From the NCBI GenBank assembly GCA_031272655.1, contig JAISTJ010000105.1, positions 1 to 24,253 of the forward strand: 24,253 bases of DNA, read 5' to 3'. Below, in pieces: positions 1 to 7,550 of this stretch. Position numbers and translations under genes: made by a program. Below the pieces are notes generated by a model. The model was not told the origin of the DNA. It ran no database searches and worked only from the letters and a program-made list of their open reading frames with translations. Numbering within the stretch: position 1 is the first letter of the stretch; every line of letters starts with the position of its first letter. Source of the DNA: Tannerella sp. Lineage in GTDB: Bacteria; Bacteroidota; Bacteroidia; Bacteroidales; Tannerellaceae.

Positions 1-1
1 C

Positions 2-124
2 GCCAAGCGCCAGATGACGTGGTTTCGCGGCATGGAACGGCGCGGGTTTCGTATTCACTGGCTCGACGCGGCGATGACGGCGGAAGAGAAGGTGCAAGAA
101 GTGGAATTGAAAATTAAGAGATAA
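2..124 (+). CDS. miaA: tRNA dimethylallyltransferase, C-terminal end (partial)
   Basis: Only the last 40 codons are in the window; the gene continues off the left edge. The visible peptide begins AKRQMTWFRGMER and contains IHWLD. This is the typical C-terminus of MiaA, where a (Y/F)AKRQ-TWFR motif is followed by a W-hydrophobic end. MiaA adds dimethylallyl from DMAPP to the N6 of A37 in tRNAs reading UNN codons. The final codons (ELKIKR-stop) lie in an AT-rich direct repeat (112-145), so the extreme C-terminus may be repeat-derived. kdsA starts 25 bp downstream on the same strand and may be co-transcribed. The identification is confident despite the short fragment, because the motif is distinctive. 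Confidence 0.85.
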   Translation, partial: AKRQMTWFRGMERRGFRIHWLDAAMTAEEKVQEVELKIKR

Positions 125-145
125 GAATTAAGAATTAAGAGATAA
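112..145. repeat. Short AT-rich direct repeat across the miaA stop codon
   Basis: The 13-mer AATTAAGAGATAA occurs at 112-124 and again at 133-145, with a partial copy (AATTAAGA) at 126-133 between them. The first copy supplies the miaA stop codon and the second lies just before the kdsA start. No function is evident. Confidence 0.6.
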
Positions 146-149
146 AAAT

Positions 150-956
150 ATGATAATTAAGGATTTGGAGAAAACGGATAGATTCTTTCTTCTTGCGGGA
201 CCGTGCGTCATTGAAGGCGAGAAGATGGCTATGGAAATAGCCGAAACAATACTGAAGATTACAGACGAGCTATCAATTCCATTCATCTTCAAAGGCTCAT
301 ATCGCAAGGCGAACCGCTCGCGTATAGATTCGTTCACCGGCATAGGCGACGAGCGGGCGCTGAAGATTCTGCGCAAGGTGCGCGAAACTTTCGGTGTGCC
401 GACGGTTACCGACATTCACGAGACGACGGAAGCCGCCGTCGCTGCCGAGTACGTTGACGTGCTTCAGATACCGGCGTTCCTGTGCCGTCAGACCGACCTG
501 CTCGTGGCAGCCGCCAAGACCGGCAAAATCGTCAATATAAAAAAAGGTCAGTTTCTTGCGCCCGAAGCTATGCGTTTTGCGGCGCAGAAGGTCATAGACG
601 CCGGTAATCAGCAGGTCATGCTGACCGAGCGCGGCACAACTTTCGGCTACAGCGACCTTATTGTGGACTTTAGAGGCATCCCCAAGATGCAATCCTTTGG
701 TTATCCGGTCATTACCGACATCACCCACTCGTTGCAGCAACCAAATCAAGCGTCAGGCGTGTCCGGCGGGCTGCCCGAAATGATAGAGACCATCGCAAAG
801 GCGGCGGTTGCGGTTGGCAGCGACGGACTCTTCGTTGAGACCCACCCCAATCCATCCGAAGCCAAATCCGACGGCGCCAACATGCTACCCTTAAACAGCC
901 TCGCACCGCTCCTCCGTAAACTCTGTAGAATCAGAGCTGCAGCTATGAGTATTTGA
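150..956 (+). CDS. kdsA: 3-deoxy-8-phosphooctulonate (Kdo-8-P) synthase
   Basis: KdsA condenses phosphoenolpyruvate with arabinose 5-phosphate to give Kdo-8-phosphate, the precursor of the inner-core sugar of LPS; it is cytosolic. The 268-residue length is normal for the family and the whole protein is a DAHP-synthase-like TIM barrel. Visible signatures are AGPCVIE (16-22), FKGSYRKANRS (47-57), the TERGTTFGYSDL loop (159-170), HSLQQPN (193-199) and ETHPNPSEAKSDG (230-242). Cys19 in AGPC, with His193, Glu230 and Asp241, matches the four metal ligands of the metal-dependent class. The metal-independent E. coli type has Asn where Cys19 stands. The ATG at 150 puts the PEP-site motif at the expected distance from the N-terminus. 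It follows miaA closely; a 165-bp gap with a 10-bp repeat array separates it from purT. Confidence 0.96.
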   Translation: MIIKDLEKTDRFFLLAGPCVIEGEKMAMEIAETILKITDELSIPFIFKGSYRKANRSRIDSFTGIGDERALKILRKVRETFGVPTVTDIHETTEAAVAAEYVDVLQIPAFLCRQTDLLVAAAKTGKIVNIKKGQFLAPEAMRFAAQKVIDAGNQQVMLTERGTTFGYSDLIVDFRGIPKMQSFGYPVITDITHSLQQPNQASGVSGGLPEMIETIAKAAVAVGSDGLFVETHPNPSEAKSDGANMLPLNSLAPLLRKLCRIRAAAMSI

Positions 957-977
957 GGTGTTTTTCCTTGTTTTTCC

Positions 978-1017
978 GAAACAACAAGAAACAACGAGAA
1001 ACTAAAAGAAACTTGTA
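978..1017. repeat. Four tandem 10-bp units downstream of kdsA
   Basis: Four consecutive decamers each begin with GAAAC: GAAACAACAA, GAAACAACGA, GAAACTAAAA and GAAACTTGTA. They start 21 bp after the kdsA stop. The 10-bp period and AAC/GAAA-rich composition resemble the array inside the PPTase gene at 14241-14300, read on the minus strand. Confidence 0.65.
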
Positions 1018-1069
1018 AAAAAACTCCAATGTAAAATGGTTGTGAAAGATTAATATCTTAACTCAAATA

Positions 1070-1100
1070 TTTGCAGATTAAAAAATTTCATGTAATTTTG
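1070..1100 (+). promoter_or_regulatory. Bacteroidetes housekeeping promoter of purT
   Basis: TTTG at 1070-1073 and TAATTTTG at 1093-1100 are separated by exactly 19 bp. This fits the Bacteroidetes sigma-ABfr pattern TTTG-N19-TAnnTTTG. It ends 21 bp before the purT ATG, giving a short untranslated leader. Confidence 0.7.
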
Positions 1101-1121
1101 TCGCCTGAAAAACTTTAAATT

Positions 1122-2315
1122 ATGATAGAAATAGGAACTCCTTTAAGCCCAACCGCAAAGAAAGTGGTACTGTGCGGGTCGGGCGAATTGGGAAAGGAAT
1201 TTGTGATAGAGTTGCAGCGCTATGGGGTGGAAGTTGTTGCGGTTGATCGTTATGCCAATGCGCCTGCAATGCAGGTGGCGCATCGTTCGTATGTGGTTTC
1301 GATGCTTGACGGCGAGAAGTTGAGGGAGATAATCGAAAAAGAACGTCCCGATTATATCGTTCCGGAGGTGGAGGCGATAGCTACTCAAACGCTGATGGAG
1401 CTTGAAAATGAGGGATATACGGTTATCCCGACAGCCAAAGCGACCTATTTGACGATGAACCGTGAGGGAATCCGTCGGCTTGCGGCTGAAGAGCTTGGTT
1501 TGAAGACGTCGCATTATCGTTTTGCCGCTACCGAAGCGGAGTTTCGTATTGCTGTCGGCGAGGTTGGCACGCCTTGTGTGGTGAAGCCAATAATGAGTTC
1601 GTCGGGGCATGGCCAGAGCGTTGTGCGCACCATTGACGACATCCCCAAAGCGTGGGCGTACGCACAGGAAGGCGGTCGTGCTGGTGCAGGAAAGGTTATA
1701 GTTGAAACTTTTGTGAGGTTTGACTACGAGATAACGCAGCTGACGGTGCGTCATGCGGGCGGTACGTCGTTTCTTGAGCCTGTGGGACATTTGCAGATTA
1801 ACGGCGACTACCGCGAGTCGTGGCAGCCGCAGCCGATGAAGGAAGAAGTCAAGGATAAAGCCCGCGATATAGCGCTGAAAATAACCGACGCTCTTGGTGG
1901 CAGGGGGATTTTCGGCGTGGAGTTGTTTGTTCGCGGCGATGAGGTTTTGTTCAGTGAAGTGTCGCCCCGTCCGCATGATACAGGCATGGTAACGATGATT
2001 TCGCAGGATATGTCGCAATTTGCGCTTCATGCCCGCGCCGTTCTCGGATTGCCGATACCGAACATTGCGCAGCACGGGCCGTCGGCTTCACGCGCTATCG
2101 TAGTGGAAGGCGACTCAACGGAGTTGAAGTTCGGCAATATTGACGGCGCTTTGATGCAACCCGACACACAGATACGCCTGTTCGGCAAGCCCGAAGTGCA
2201 TGGACATCGCCGCATGGGGGTGTTGCTCGCAAGAGGCGAGACAATAGAAGAAGCCCGCGCTAAAACGAAAATATCACTTGAAGCGTTAAAAGTAAATGCT
2301 GGAACAATTTTATAA
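1122..2315 (+). CDS. purT: Formate-dependent phosphoribosylglycinamide formyltransferase (GAR transformylase 2)
   Basis: PurT uses ATP and formate to formylate GAR to FGAR in purine synthesis, an alternative to the folate-dependent PurN. The 397-residue length is normal. There is a glycine-rich pre-ATP-grasp fold at the N-terminus ([12 protein letters not shown], about 15-26). The ATP-grasp region follows, with [15 protein letters not shown] (about 152-166), [16 protein letters not shown] and the metal/nucleotide motif [15 protein letters not shown]. The C-terminal domain has [13 protein letters not shown]. All are hallmark PurT segments, and the related PurK lacks this formate-site arrangement. 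A TTTG-N19-TAnnTTTG promoter lies just upstream. The last 20 bp overlap the start of the exporter gene, indicating translational coupling. Confidence 0.96.
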   Translation: MIEIGTPLSPTAKKVVLCGSGELGKEFVIELQRYGVEVVAVDRYANAPAMQVAHRSYVVSMLDGEKLREIIEKERPDYIVPEVEAIATQTLMELENEGYTVIPTAKATYLTMNREGIRRLAAEELGLKTSHYRFAATEAEFRIAVGEVGTPCVVKPIMSSSGHGQSVVRTIDDIPKAWAYAQEGGRAGAGKVIVETFVRFDYEITQLTVRHAGGTSFLEPVGHLQINGDYRESWQPQPMKEEVKDKARDIALKITDALGGRGIFGVELFVRGDEVLFSEVSPRPHDTGMVTMISQDMSQFALHARAVLGLPIPNIAQHGPSASRAIVVEGDSTELKFGNIDGALMQPDTQIRLFGKPEVHGHRRMGVLLARGETIEEARAKTKISLEALKVNAGTIL

Positions 2316-2931
2316 AGGGTTGATTATAGGTATATTAGTCTCGTCGCCTATGGGGCCGATCGGGATGCTCTGCGTGCAGCGCACGCTTGCAAAAGGGCAA
2401 CTGTCCGGATTTGTATCCGGTCTCGGCGCCGCGTTCTCCGACCTGCTTTATGCCATCGCGACAAGCCTCTTTATGGGCTTGGTAGTCAATTTTGTAGAAG
2501 CACACCAGCGGCCGCTGCAAATCATCGGCAGCATCGTGATTATAGTGTTCGGCTATTTTATTTTCAGGAGCAACCCTGTTAAAAGCCTCCAACCTAATCA
2601 GGAGGTGAAACAGACTTTAGTTCAGGATATTGTTACGGCTTTCTTGCTGACTTTCAGCAATATGCTGATAGTTTTTTTGTTTATTGGGCTTTATGCGCAG
2701 TTCGGATTTATGCTGCCCGAACACTCTGTCCGGATGACTATTGCAGGGCTGACGGGGGTGTTTTCCGGAGCAATCATCTGGTGGCTGTTCATCACTTTTG
2801 TCATTTCCCTGATGCGCAGTTGGTTTAATATCAGGGGATTAAAGATTATGAACAAGATAGTAGGCTCAGTGATAATAGCATTGGCTTTTGCCGGACTGAT
2901 CACTTCGATCTGGTTTTTTGAACAATGGTAA
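2296..2931 (+). CDS. LysE/RhtB-family amino-acid-type exporter
   Basis: This is a 211-residue polytopic inner-membrane protein of LysE/RhtB size. The N-terminus [21 protein letters not shown] contains the SPMGP(I/V)-like loop typical of the family, in which small amino acids or similar metabolites are exported. Hydrophobic segments lie at about 5-25, 37-65, 75-92, 110-135, 145-170 and 185-207. The ATG at 2296 lies inside the 3' end of purT in another frame (20-bp overlap), so translation is probably coupled. The substrate cannot be deduced. The association with purT may be mere adjacency. The next gene's likely start lies 13 bp after this stop. Confidence 0.85.
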   Translation: MLEQFYKGLIIGILVSSPMGPIGMLCVQRTLAKGQLSGFVSGLGAAFSDLLYAIATSLFMGLVVNFVEAHQRPLQIIGSIVIIVFGYFIFRSNPVKSLQPNQEVKQTLVQDIVTAFLLTFSNMLIVFLFIGLYAQFGFMLPEHSVRMTIAGLTGVFSGAIIWWLFITFVISLMRSWFNIRGLKIMNKIVGSVIIALAFAGLITSIWFFEQW

Positions 2932-2944
2932 AATTAATAATAAT

Positions 2945-3871
2945 ATGATTATGAGAGTATTAACAGTTTTATTCCTGTCGTTACTGATTGCGGGATGCAC
3001 ATCGCAGGAAAAAAAATCGCAGGCTGAAACAGCGCCTGCGGCGCTTAAGCCGATTGAGCGCCCTACAGCTCCGGCATTTATGTCTAATCCTCAGGAAGTT
3101 GCGAGCTATCTTGCAAATCATTTCTGGGACAAGTTTGATTTTCGGGACACAATGTACTGCCATTCAAAGATGACCGAGCAGGCGTTCGTTGATTTCCTCG
3201 CCGTTTTGCCGCATTCTACCCAGGACAAGGCGTTTCAGGCTGTGAAGAAGCTTATGACGGAAGCCGAAGCGGACATTGTGATGTACAATTACTTCTTCCG
3301 TCAGGCGGAGCACTACCTCTACGAGCCTAACTCGCCCATGCGCAACGACGAGCTTTTTATTCCTTTCCTTGAGCAGGTTGTGGAGTCGCCGAAGATCAAT
3401 GAGACGTTGAAGATTCGCCCCAAACACCTGTTGGAGCTTGCTTACCGCAACCGCGTCGGTTCAAAGGCGAACAATGTGGTTTATACGATGGTCTCCGGCA
3501 AAACTGGCAACTTGTATGACATTTCAGCCGAGTTTTTAATCCTGATGTTCTACAATCCGGGTTGCAAAGAATGCCAGAACACCATTGAGACGTTGAAAAA
3601 CTCCGCATCAATAACGGCGGCTGTAAGTGCGGGCAGGTTGAAAATCCTTGCCGTTTATCCCGACAAAGAGCTTAAGGAATGGTATGACAAGATGAAAGAT
3701 GTCCCTGCGACATGGATTAATGGATACGATAAAGCGCTGGCTGTCAGAGAGAAAGAAATATACGATCTCAAAGCCATACCAACGCTTTACCTGCTTGACA
3801 AGAACAAAACAGTCCTTTTCAAAGACACCTCAACGGGTGTGCTCAACGATTTTTTTGAGCGAAACAAGTAG
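2945..3871 (+). CDS. DUF5106-like lipoprotein with C-terminal thioredoxin fold
   Basis: This is a lipoprotein of about 308 residues. The signal peptide MIMRVLTVLFLSLLIAGC has a canonical lipobox (LIAGC, Cys18). The middle region (about 45-180) is rich in aromatic and charged helices and resembles the DUF5106 region seen in Bacteroidetes. The C-terminal 120 residues look like a thioredoxin/TlpA fold: FYNPGCKEC gives a CxxC pair at Cys207 and Cys210, and AIPTLYLLDKN supplies the cis-proline strand. A periplasmic or outer-membrane-anchored disulfide or redox role is likely but the partner is unknown. An in-frame ATG at 2918 would overlap the exporter and put nine polar residues before the signal peptide. 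I therefore prefer 2945 (or 2951). It converges on the DUF6249-like gene with a 5-bp gap and no visible terminator. Confidence 0.75.
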   Translation: MIMRVLTVLFLSLLIAGCTSQEKKSQAETAPAALKPIERPTAPAFMSNPQEVASYLANHFWDKFDFRDTMYCHSKMTEQAFVDFLAVLPHSTQDKAFQAVKKLMTEAEADIVMYNYFFRQAEHYLYEPNSPMRNDELFIPFLEQVVESPKINETLKIRPKHLLELAYRNRVGSKANNVVYTMVSGKTGNLYDISAEFLILMFYNPGCKECQNTIETLKNSASITAAVSAGRLKILAVYPDKELKEWYDKMKDVPATWINGYDKALAVREKEIYDLKAIPTLYLLDKNKTVLFKDTSTGVLNDFFERNK

Positions 3872-3876
3872 GCGAT

Positions 3877-4278
3877 TCACTCCTTCTTCTGCTCTTTTTT
3901 CTCAAGGATATAAGAGATGATAAGTCCCAATCCGCCGAACAGCAACAGTGAGGCTGTGTAGCAAATTGAAGTCAATTCATAACTGTTCTCGTGGTAGCAG
4001 TTTTTAAAATAAACAACTAAGAACACCCCGATTAAAAGTCCTAACCCAAGCCCTGACAGTAACGATCCGAACCTGAGGGAGGTGAACGATTTTTTCGGGA
4101 AAGACGGAAGCAGTGATGAAAACTGCGAACTGAGAGCGGAAGTGTCTATGGGAGAAAAATTTTCGCCCATCTTCTCAATAATTTTCAGTCGCTCGCTTTT
4201 GCGGGCGAACAACTCGAACACCATATAGGTGAAGTAACCAATAATGCCCAAAACAAGGGGCGCTTCAAGAAAATTCAT
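3877..4278 (-). CDS. Small DUF6249-like inner-membrane protein
   Basis: The protein has 133 residues and three predicted membrane segments (about 5-24, 71-91 and 104-125). A charged ARKSERLKIIEKMGE stretch (25-39) follows the first helix, and the C-terminus is lysine/glutamate-rich (EKKEQKKE). The short helix, ERLxxIEK motif and two later helices resemble the DUF6249 family. In Bacteroidetes I associate that family with ECF sigma/anti-sigma genes. Function is unknown. Its upstream region carries TGTAACC-N15-CGTC on the minus strand, the same motif and spacing as before the ECF sigma gene at 6598, so it is a likely member of that regulon. The dcp gene lies between the two. The family call is from memory and moderately sure; the ORF itself is convincing. 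Confidence 0.7.
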   Translation of the reverse strand: MNFLEAPLVLGIIGYFTYMVFELFARKSERLKIIEKMGENFSPIDTSALSSQFSSLLPSFPKKSFTSLRFGSLLSGLGLGLLIGVFLVVYFKNCYHENSYELTSICYTASLLLFGGLGLIISYILEKKEQKKE

Positions 4279-4317
4279 AATTTTTTACTGTTTAAAATTT
4301 AACATATCTGCACTTTT

Positions 4318-4343
4318 GACGCAACTTTCAAAAAAAGGTTACA
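4318..4343 (-). promoter_or_regulatory. ECF-type promoter of the DUF6249-like gene
   Basis: On the minus strand, TGTAACC (4343-4337) is followed after exactly 15 bp by CGTC (4321-4318) and an A-run. The first bases after TGTAACC are a T-run, as in the sigma gene promoter. AAC-containing -35 and CGTC-containing -10 elements are typical of ECF sigma factors. It lies 39 bp upstream of the ATG at 4278. Confidence 0.6.
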
Positions 4344-4372
4344 CTTTTCGTCAAAAATCCGAAAAGAAGAGT

Positions 4373-4380
4373 TATCTTTG
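4373..4380 (+). promoter_or_regulatory. Probable -7 element of the dcp promoter
   Basis: TATCTTTG at 4373-4380 fits TAnnTTTG and is followed by GCA. A matching TTTG at the usual 19-bp spacing is absent; TTTC at 4346-4349 is the nearest and lies too far upstream. The dcp ATG is 32 bp downstream of the element. Confidence 0.5.
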
Positions 4381-4412
4381 CACACAAGTATGTAAGATAA
4401 AATTTTCTATAT

Positions 4413-6524
4413 ATGAAGACTAATATTTTAATAATCAGTACAATAGCGTTAATATACGCATGTACGCCTGAAAAAAGAAGTAAAGATATGGACAACAACC
4501 CACTGATGCAACAGAGCGGGCTTCCTTACGGTGCGCCCGACTTTGCCAAAATCAGCATTGAACATTTCAAGCCCGCTATTGAAGCGGGAATTGCAGAGAA
4601 CCTCGCCGAGGTAAAAAAGATAGCCGAAAATAAGGAAGCGGCAACGTTTGCCAACACGCTTGAAGCGTTAGAGAAAGCCGGTCAGACTCTCAACCGTGCA
4701 TACAGCGTCTTCGGACTGCTCGCGGGGGCAAATACAAACCCTGAAATTCAGGCTTTGGAGGAAGAGTTATCTCCCAAATTAGCATCTCTTTCCGACGCAG
4801 TTTACCTTAACGACAAACTTTTTGCCCGTGTAAAAGCGGTCTATGAGAACCGCGACAAGGCCGGATTAGACGCCGAATCCAAGCGTTTAACGGAAGTGTG
4901 CTACAATCGTTTTGTACTTCGCGGAGCAAATGTTAGCGGCGCTCAAAAAGAAGAGTTGAAGGCTCTAAACGAAGAAGAGGCAACGTTATGTACACGTTTT
5001 GCGAACAGACTGCTTGCTGCTGCAAAAGCGGCGGCGTGGACTACCGATGATGCAACAAAACTTGACGGACTATCGGAAGCGGATATAAAAAACCTTGCCC
5101 AGAACGCCGAAAACAACGATAAAAAAGGTCAATATCTCATTACGATACAAAACACAACCCAACAGCCGTTGCTTCAGTCACTTAAAAACCGACAGGTGCG
5201 TGAAGAACTGTTTCGTCGCGCATGGTCGCGTGCAGAAAAGGGCGACGACAATGATACCCGTCAAATAATTACTCGTATAGCCGAAATTCGCGCTAAACAA
5301 GCTAAGATACTTGGATTTAAGAACTATGCCGAGTGGAACTTGCAAGACCAGATGGCAAAGACGCCTGAAGCGGCGCTGAGCTTTTTAAACAAATTAGCTC
5401 CCGGCGCAGTCGAAAAGGCTAAACGTGAAGCTGCACGTATTCAGGAGTTTATCAATAAATCAGGCGATAATTTCAAACTCGAAGCTTGGGATTGGAACTT
5501 ATACTCAGAGCAGGTCAGACAGGCTGATTTCGCCTTAGACGATAATCAATTAAAGCCATACCTGCTGTTAGACAATGTTTTGCATAACGGTATCTTTTAT
5601 GCAGCTAACCGTCTGTATGGCATAACATTTAAAGAGCGCAAAGATATACCTGTATATCAGGAAGATGTACGAGTTTTTGAGTTATTCGAAGAAAACGGCG
5701 AGGCAATAGGTCTGTTTTACTGTGATTATTTTAAGCGGGATAACAAATCGGGCGGCGCATGGATGGGCAATCTTGTCGAACAATCACATCTTCTTGGTAA
5801 TAAGCCTGTTATCTACAATGTATGCAATTTTGTCAAACCGGCGCCCGGACAACCTGCATTGATTAGTTTTGATGATGTAGAAACGATGTTTCATGAGTTT
5901 GGGCATGCCCTGCATGGTTTTTTCGCAAACCAGAAGTATCCAAGTCTGTCCGGAACCAACGTTTCCCGCGACTTTGTGGAGTTGCCCTCTCAAATAAACG
6001 AGCACTGGTCGCTTAACCCGGAAGTGTTTGGAAAATATGCCGTACACTATGAGACAGGCGAGCCGATGCCGACTGAACTTGCAGATAAACTGCGTAAAAC
6101 GACAACTTTCAATCAGGGATATATGCTTACTGAATTGCTTGAAGCTGCTTTACTTGATATGGAATGGCATAATTTGAAAGAGGGGGAAACGGTAGCTGAC
6201 CCGTTAGAGTTTGAAAAAGAGGCGCTTTCACGTACCGGATTAAATCTTGGCGAAGTACCACCCCGTTATCGTTCGACATATTTTCTACATATTTGGGGGC
6301 ATGGCTATGCAGCAGGCTATTACGCTTATCTATGGGCTGAGATGCTTGATACCGACGCCTATTCATGGTTTGAGGAGAATGGCGGCTTGACACGTGCCAA
6401 CGGTCAACGTTTTCGCAATATGATACTTTCAAAAGGCAATAGCGAAGACCTTGAAAAAATCTTTGCAGAGTTTCGCGGACGTCAACCGGATATAGCGCCA
6501 TTACTTAAACATCGCGGACTGTAA
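4413..6524 (+). CDS. dcp: M3-family zinc metallopeptidase (peptidyl-dipeptidase Dcp type), lipoprotein
   Basis: This is a 703-residue M3 (thimet-like) peptidase. The zinc site is HEFGH at His494/Glu495/His498, with the third ligand Glu523 in FVELPSQ, all inside the classic FHEFGHALHGFF...SGTNVSRDFVELPSQ block. The C-terminal HIWGHGYAAGYYAYLWAEML region is the M3 substrate-binding segment. The whole length matches Dcp/oligopeptidase-A proteins. The N-terminus MKTNILIISTIALIYAC looks like a short lipoprotein signal peptide, so it is probably exported and anchored, unlike cytosolic E. coli Dcp. It likely trims dipeptides from the C-termini of peptides in the periplasm. It sits between two genes that share an ECF-type promoter but has its own housekeeping-type element. 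The Dcp versus PrlC/OpdA choice is not certain. Confidence 0.92.
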   Translation: MKTNILIISTIALIYACTPEKRSKDMDNNPLMQQSGLPYGAPDFAKISIEHFKPAIEAGIAENLAEVKKIAENKEAATFANTLEALEKAGQTLNRAYSVFGLLAGANTNPEIQALEEELSPKLASLSDAVYLNDKLFARVKAVYENRDKAGLDAESKRLTEVCYNRFVLRGANVSGAQKEELKALNEEEATLCTRFANRLLAAAKAAAWTTDDATKLDGLSEADIKNLAQNAENNDKKGQYLITIQNTTQQPLLQSLKNRQVREELFRRAWSRAEKGDDNDTRQIITRIAEIRAKQAKILGFKNYAEWNLQDQMAKTPEAALSFLNKLAPGAVEKAKREAARIQEFINKSGDNFKLEAWDWNLYSEQVRQADFALDDNQLKPYLLLDNVLHNGIFYAANRLYGITFKERKDIPVYQEDVRVFELFEENGEAIGLFYCDYFKRDNKSGGAWMGNLVEQSHLLGNKPVIYNVCNFVKPAPGQPALISFDDVETMFHEFGHALHGFFANQKYPSLSGTNVSRDFVELPSQINEHWSLNPEVFGKYAVHYETGEPMPTELADKLRKTTTFNQGYMLTELLEAALLDMEWHNLKEGETVADPLEFEKEALSRTGLNLGEVPPRYRSTYFLHIWGHGYAAGYYAYLWAEMLDTDAYSWFEENGGLTRANGQRFRNMILSKGNSEDLEKIFAEFRGRQPDIAPLLKHRGL

Positions 6525-6562
6525 GCGATTTTGTCTTTTTGCGGCGTGCGGTGGGAAGCAAC

Positions 6563-6590
6563 TGTAACCTTTTCCGTTTTTCTGCGTCTA
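6563..6590 (+). promoter_or_regulatory. Putative ECF-type, autoregulatory promoter of the sigma gene
   Basis: TGTAACC (6563-6569), a 15-bp spacer beginning TTTT, then CGTCTA (6585-6590). The motif and spacing match the minus-strand site at 4318-4343. The -10-like element ends only 7 bp before the sigma ATG (6598), so the transcript would be leaderless or nearly so. Confidence 0.55.
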
Positions 6591-6597
6591 AAAATAT

Positions 6598-7158
6598 ATG
6601 GAAAGACGACTCGACAACTTCTATATAGAAAAACTGTTGAAAGGAGAAACCGATTGCTTTGCGTCCATCGTGGAAAAGTACAGCAAGCAGGTCTTCTCGT
6701 TGATAGTCAGGATTGTCGGTAATCGTGAGGATGCGGAAGAGTTGACGCAGGATACGTTTATGAAAGTTTTCAAATCGCTACGGTCGTTTCACGGCGACAG
6801 CGCTTTTTCAACATGGCTTTACCGGATTGCATACAATATTGCTGTTTCGGCGACCCGCAAACAAAAGCGCGAAGTGTCTTATATTGAGGAAGGTACGCTG
6901 CCGGAGATTGCCGACGAAGAAAGCGAAGGTTCGTGGGAAGAGGATTTGCAAAACGCCCGCCTTGAGTATCTGCAACAAGCGTTGAAAATGCTCTCCGGCG
7001 ACGACCGGGCGCTGATAATGATGTTTTACAAAGACAACCTGCCGATGAACGAAATTGCCTCAGTAACAGGGATGTCCGAAGTGAACGTCAAAACAAGGAT
7101 ATTCAGGATAAGAAAAAAATTATTGACAAAGATTAAAACAATGGAGGATAATATATGA
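6598..7158 (+). CDS. RNA polymerase ECF-type sigma factor
   Basis: The 186-residue, two-domain length is standard for ECF sigma factors. Region sigma-2 spans about 20-95 and includes FASIVEKYSKQVFSL, the core-binding DAEELTQDTFMKVF and the -10-recognition stretch FSTWLYRIAYNIA. After an acidic linker (about 96-118, EEGTLPEIADEESEGSWEED), sigma-4 (about 125-178) has the helix-turn-helix NEIASVTGMSEVNVKTRIFRIRKKL. Its stop overlaps the next start by 4 bp, typical of a sigma/anti-sigma pair. A TGTAACC-N15-CGTCTA motif immediately upstream suggests autoregulation; the same motif precedes the DUF6249-like gene on the other side of dcp. The signal it responds to cannot be told from sequence. Confidence 0.95.
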   Translation: MERRLDNFYIEKLLKGETDCFASIVEKYSKQVFSLIVRIVGNREDAEELTQDTFMKVFKSLRSFHGDSAFSTWLYRIAYNIAVSATRKQKREVSYIEEGTLPEIADEESEGSWEEDLQNARLEYLQQALKMLSGDDRALIMMFYKDNLPMNEIASVTGMSEVNVKTRIFRIRKKLLTKIKTMEDNI

Positions 7159-7541
7159 CTGATAATGAGATGCTTAGACAGCTTTTTGTCGCGATGCCCG
7201 ACGAACAGCTATCGGAAGGCTTCAACGACCGTGTGATGGAGAAAGTCCGTCGCAAGGCATTGTTGCATGCCAAACTTTGCAAGATTCGCGAGTGCGCCTG
7301 CTATTCGCTTGGCGCAGCCGCCATGATAGCAGTTTGTGTTTTCGTCCTGAAATACCTTGAAATCGAAATCCCATTCCCTGATATGTCGTTATCCGCCATA
7401 TCGTTCCCGAAATTGTCTTTAACAGGCTTAAAGACAGAGATTTTCCATTCCCCATCGTGGCATATCAGTTTTTTTACAATGCTTATCGCATTATTCTTGT
7501 TAGTAATAGATTCGACAATCAGACGCCATATTAAAAAATAA
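7155..7541 (+). CDS. Small two-TM protein, putative anti-sigma partner
   Basis: I do not recognise a named family in this 128-residue protein. The N-terminal 45 residues are charged and helical (LRQLFVAMPDEQLSEGFNDRV, then a basic VRRKALLHAKLCKIRE). A membrane helix follows at about 49-66, then a short proline/serine-rich segment (about 72-100) and a second helix at about 104-119, ending in the basic IRRHIKK. Start and sigma stop overlap as ATGA. A soluble N-terminal segment followed by membrane helices, translationally coupled to an ECF sigma gene, is the usual layout of an anti-sigma factor. The N-terminal segment would then hold the sigma factor at the membrane. No zinc-binding HxxxCxxC motif is visible. 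The anti-sigma role is inferred from position and topology only. Confidence 0.7.
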   Translation: MTDNEMLRQLFVAMPDEQLSEGFNDRVMEKVRRKALLHAKLCKIRECACYSLGAAAMIAVCVFVLKYLEIEIPFPDMSLSAISFPKLSLTGLKTEIFHSPSWHISFFTMLIALFLLVIDSTIRRHIKK

Positions 7542-7550
7542 GTTATTACT

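Noticed and set aside
1143..2075. 310-codon open frame on the minus strand opposite purT.
   Set aside because: It lies wholly antisense to a well-conserved gene and encodes low-quality Arg/His-rich protein with no recognisable motif. Similar shadows lie opposite kdsA, metK, porW and the M16 gene.
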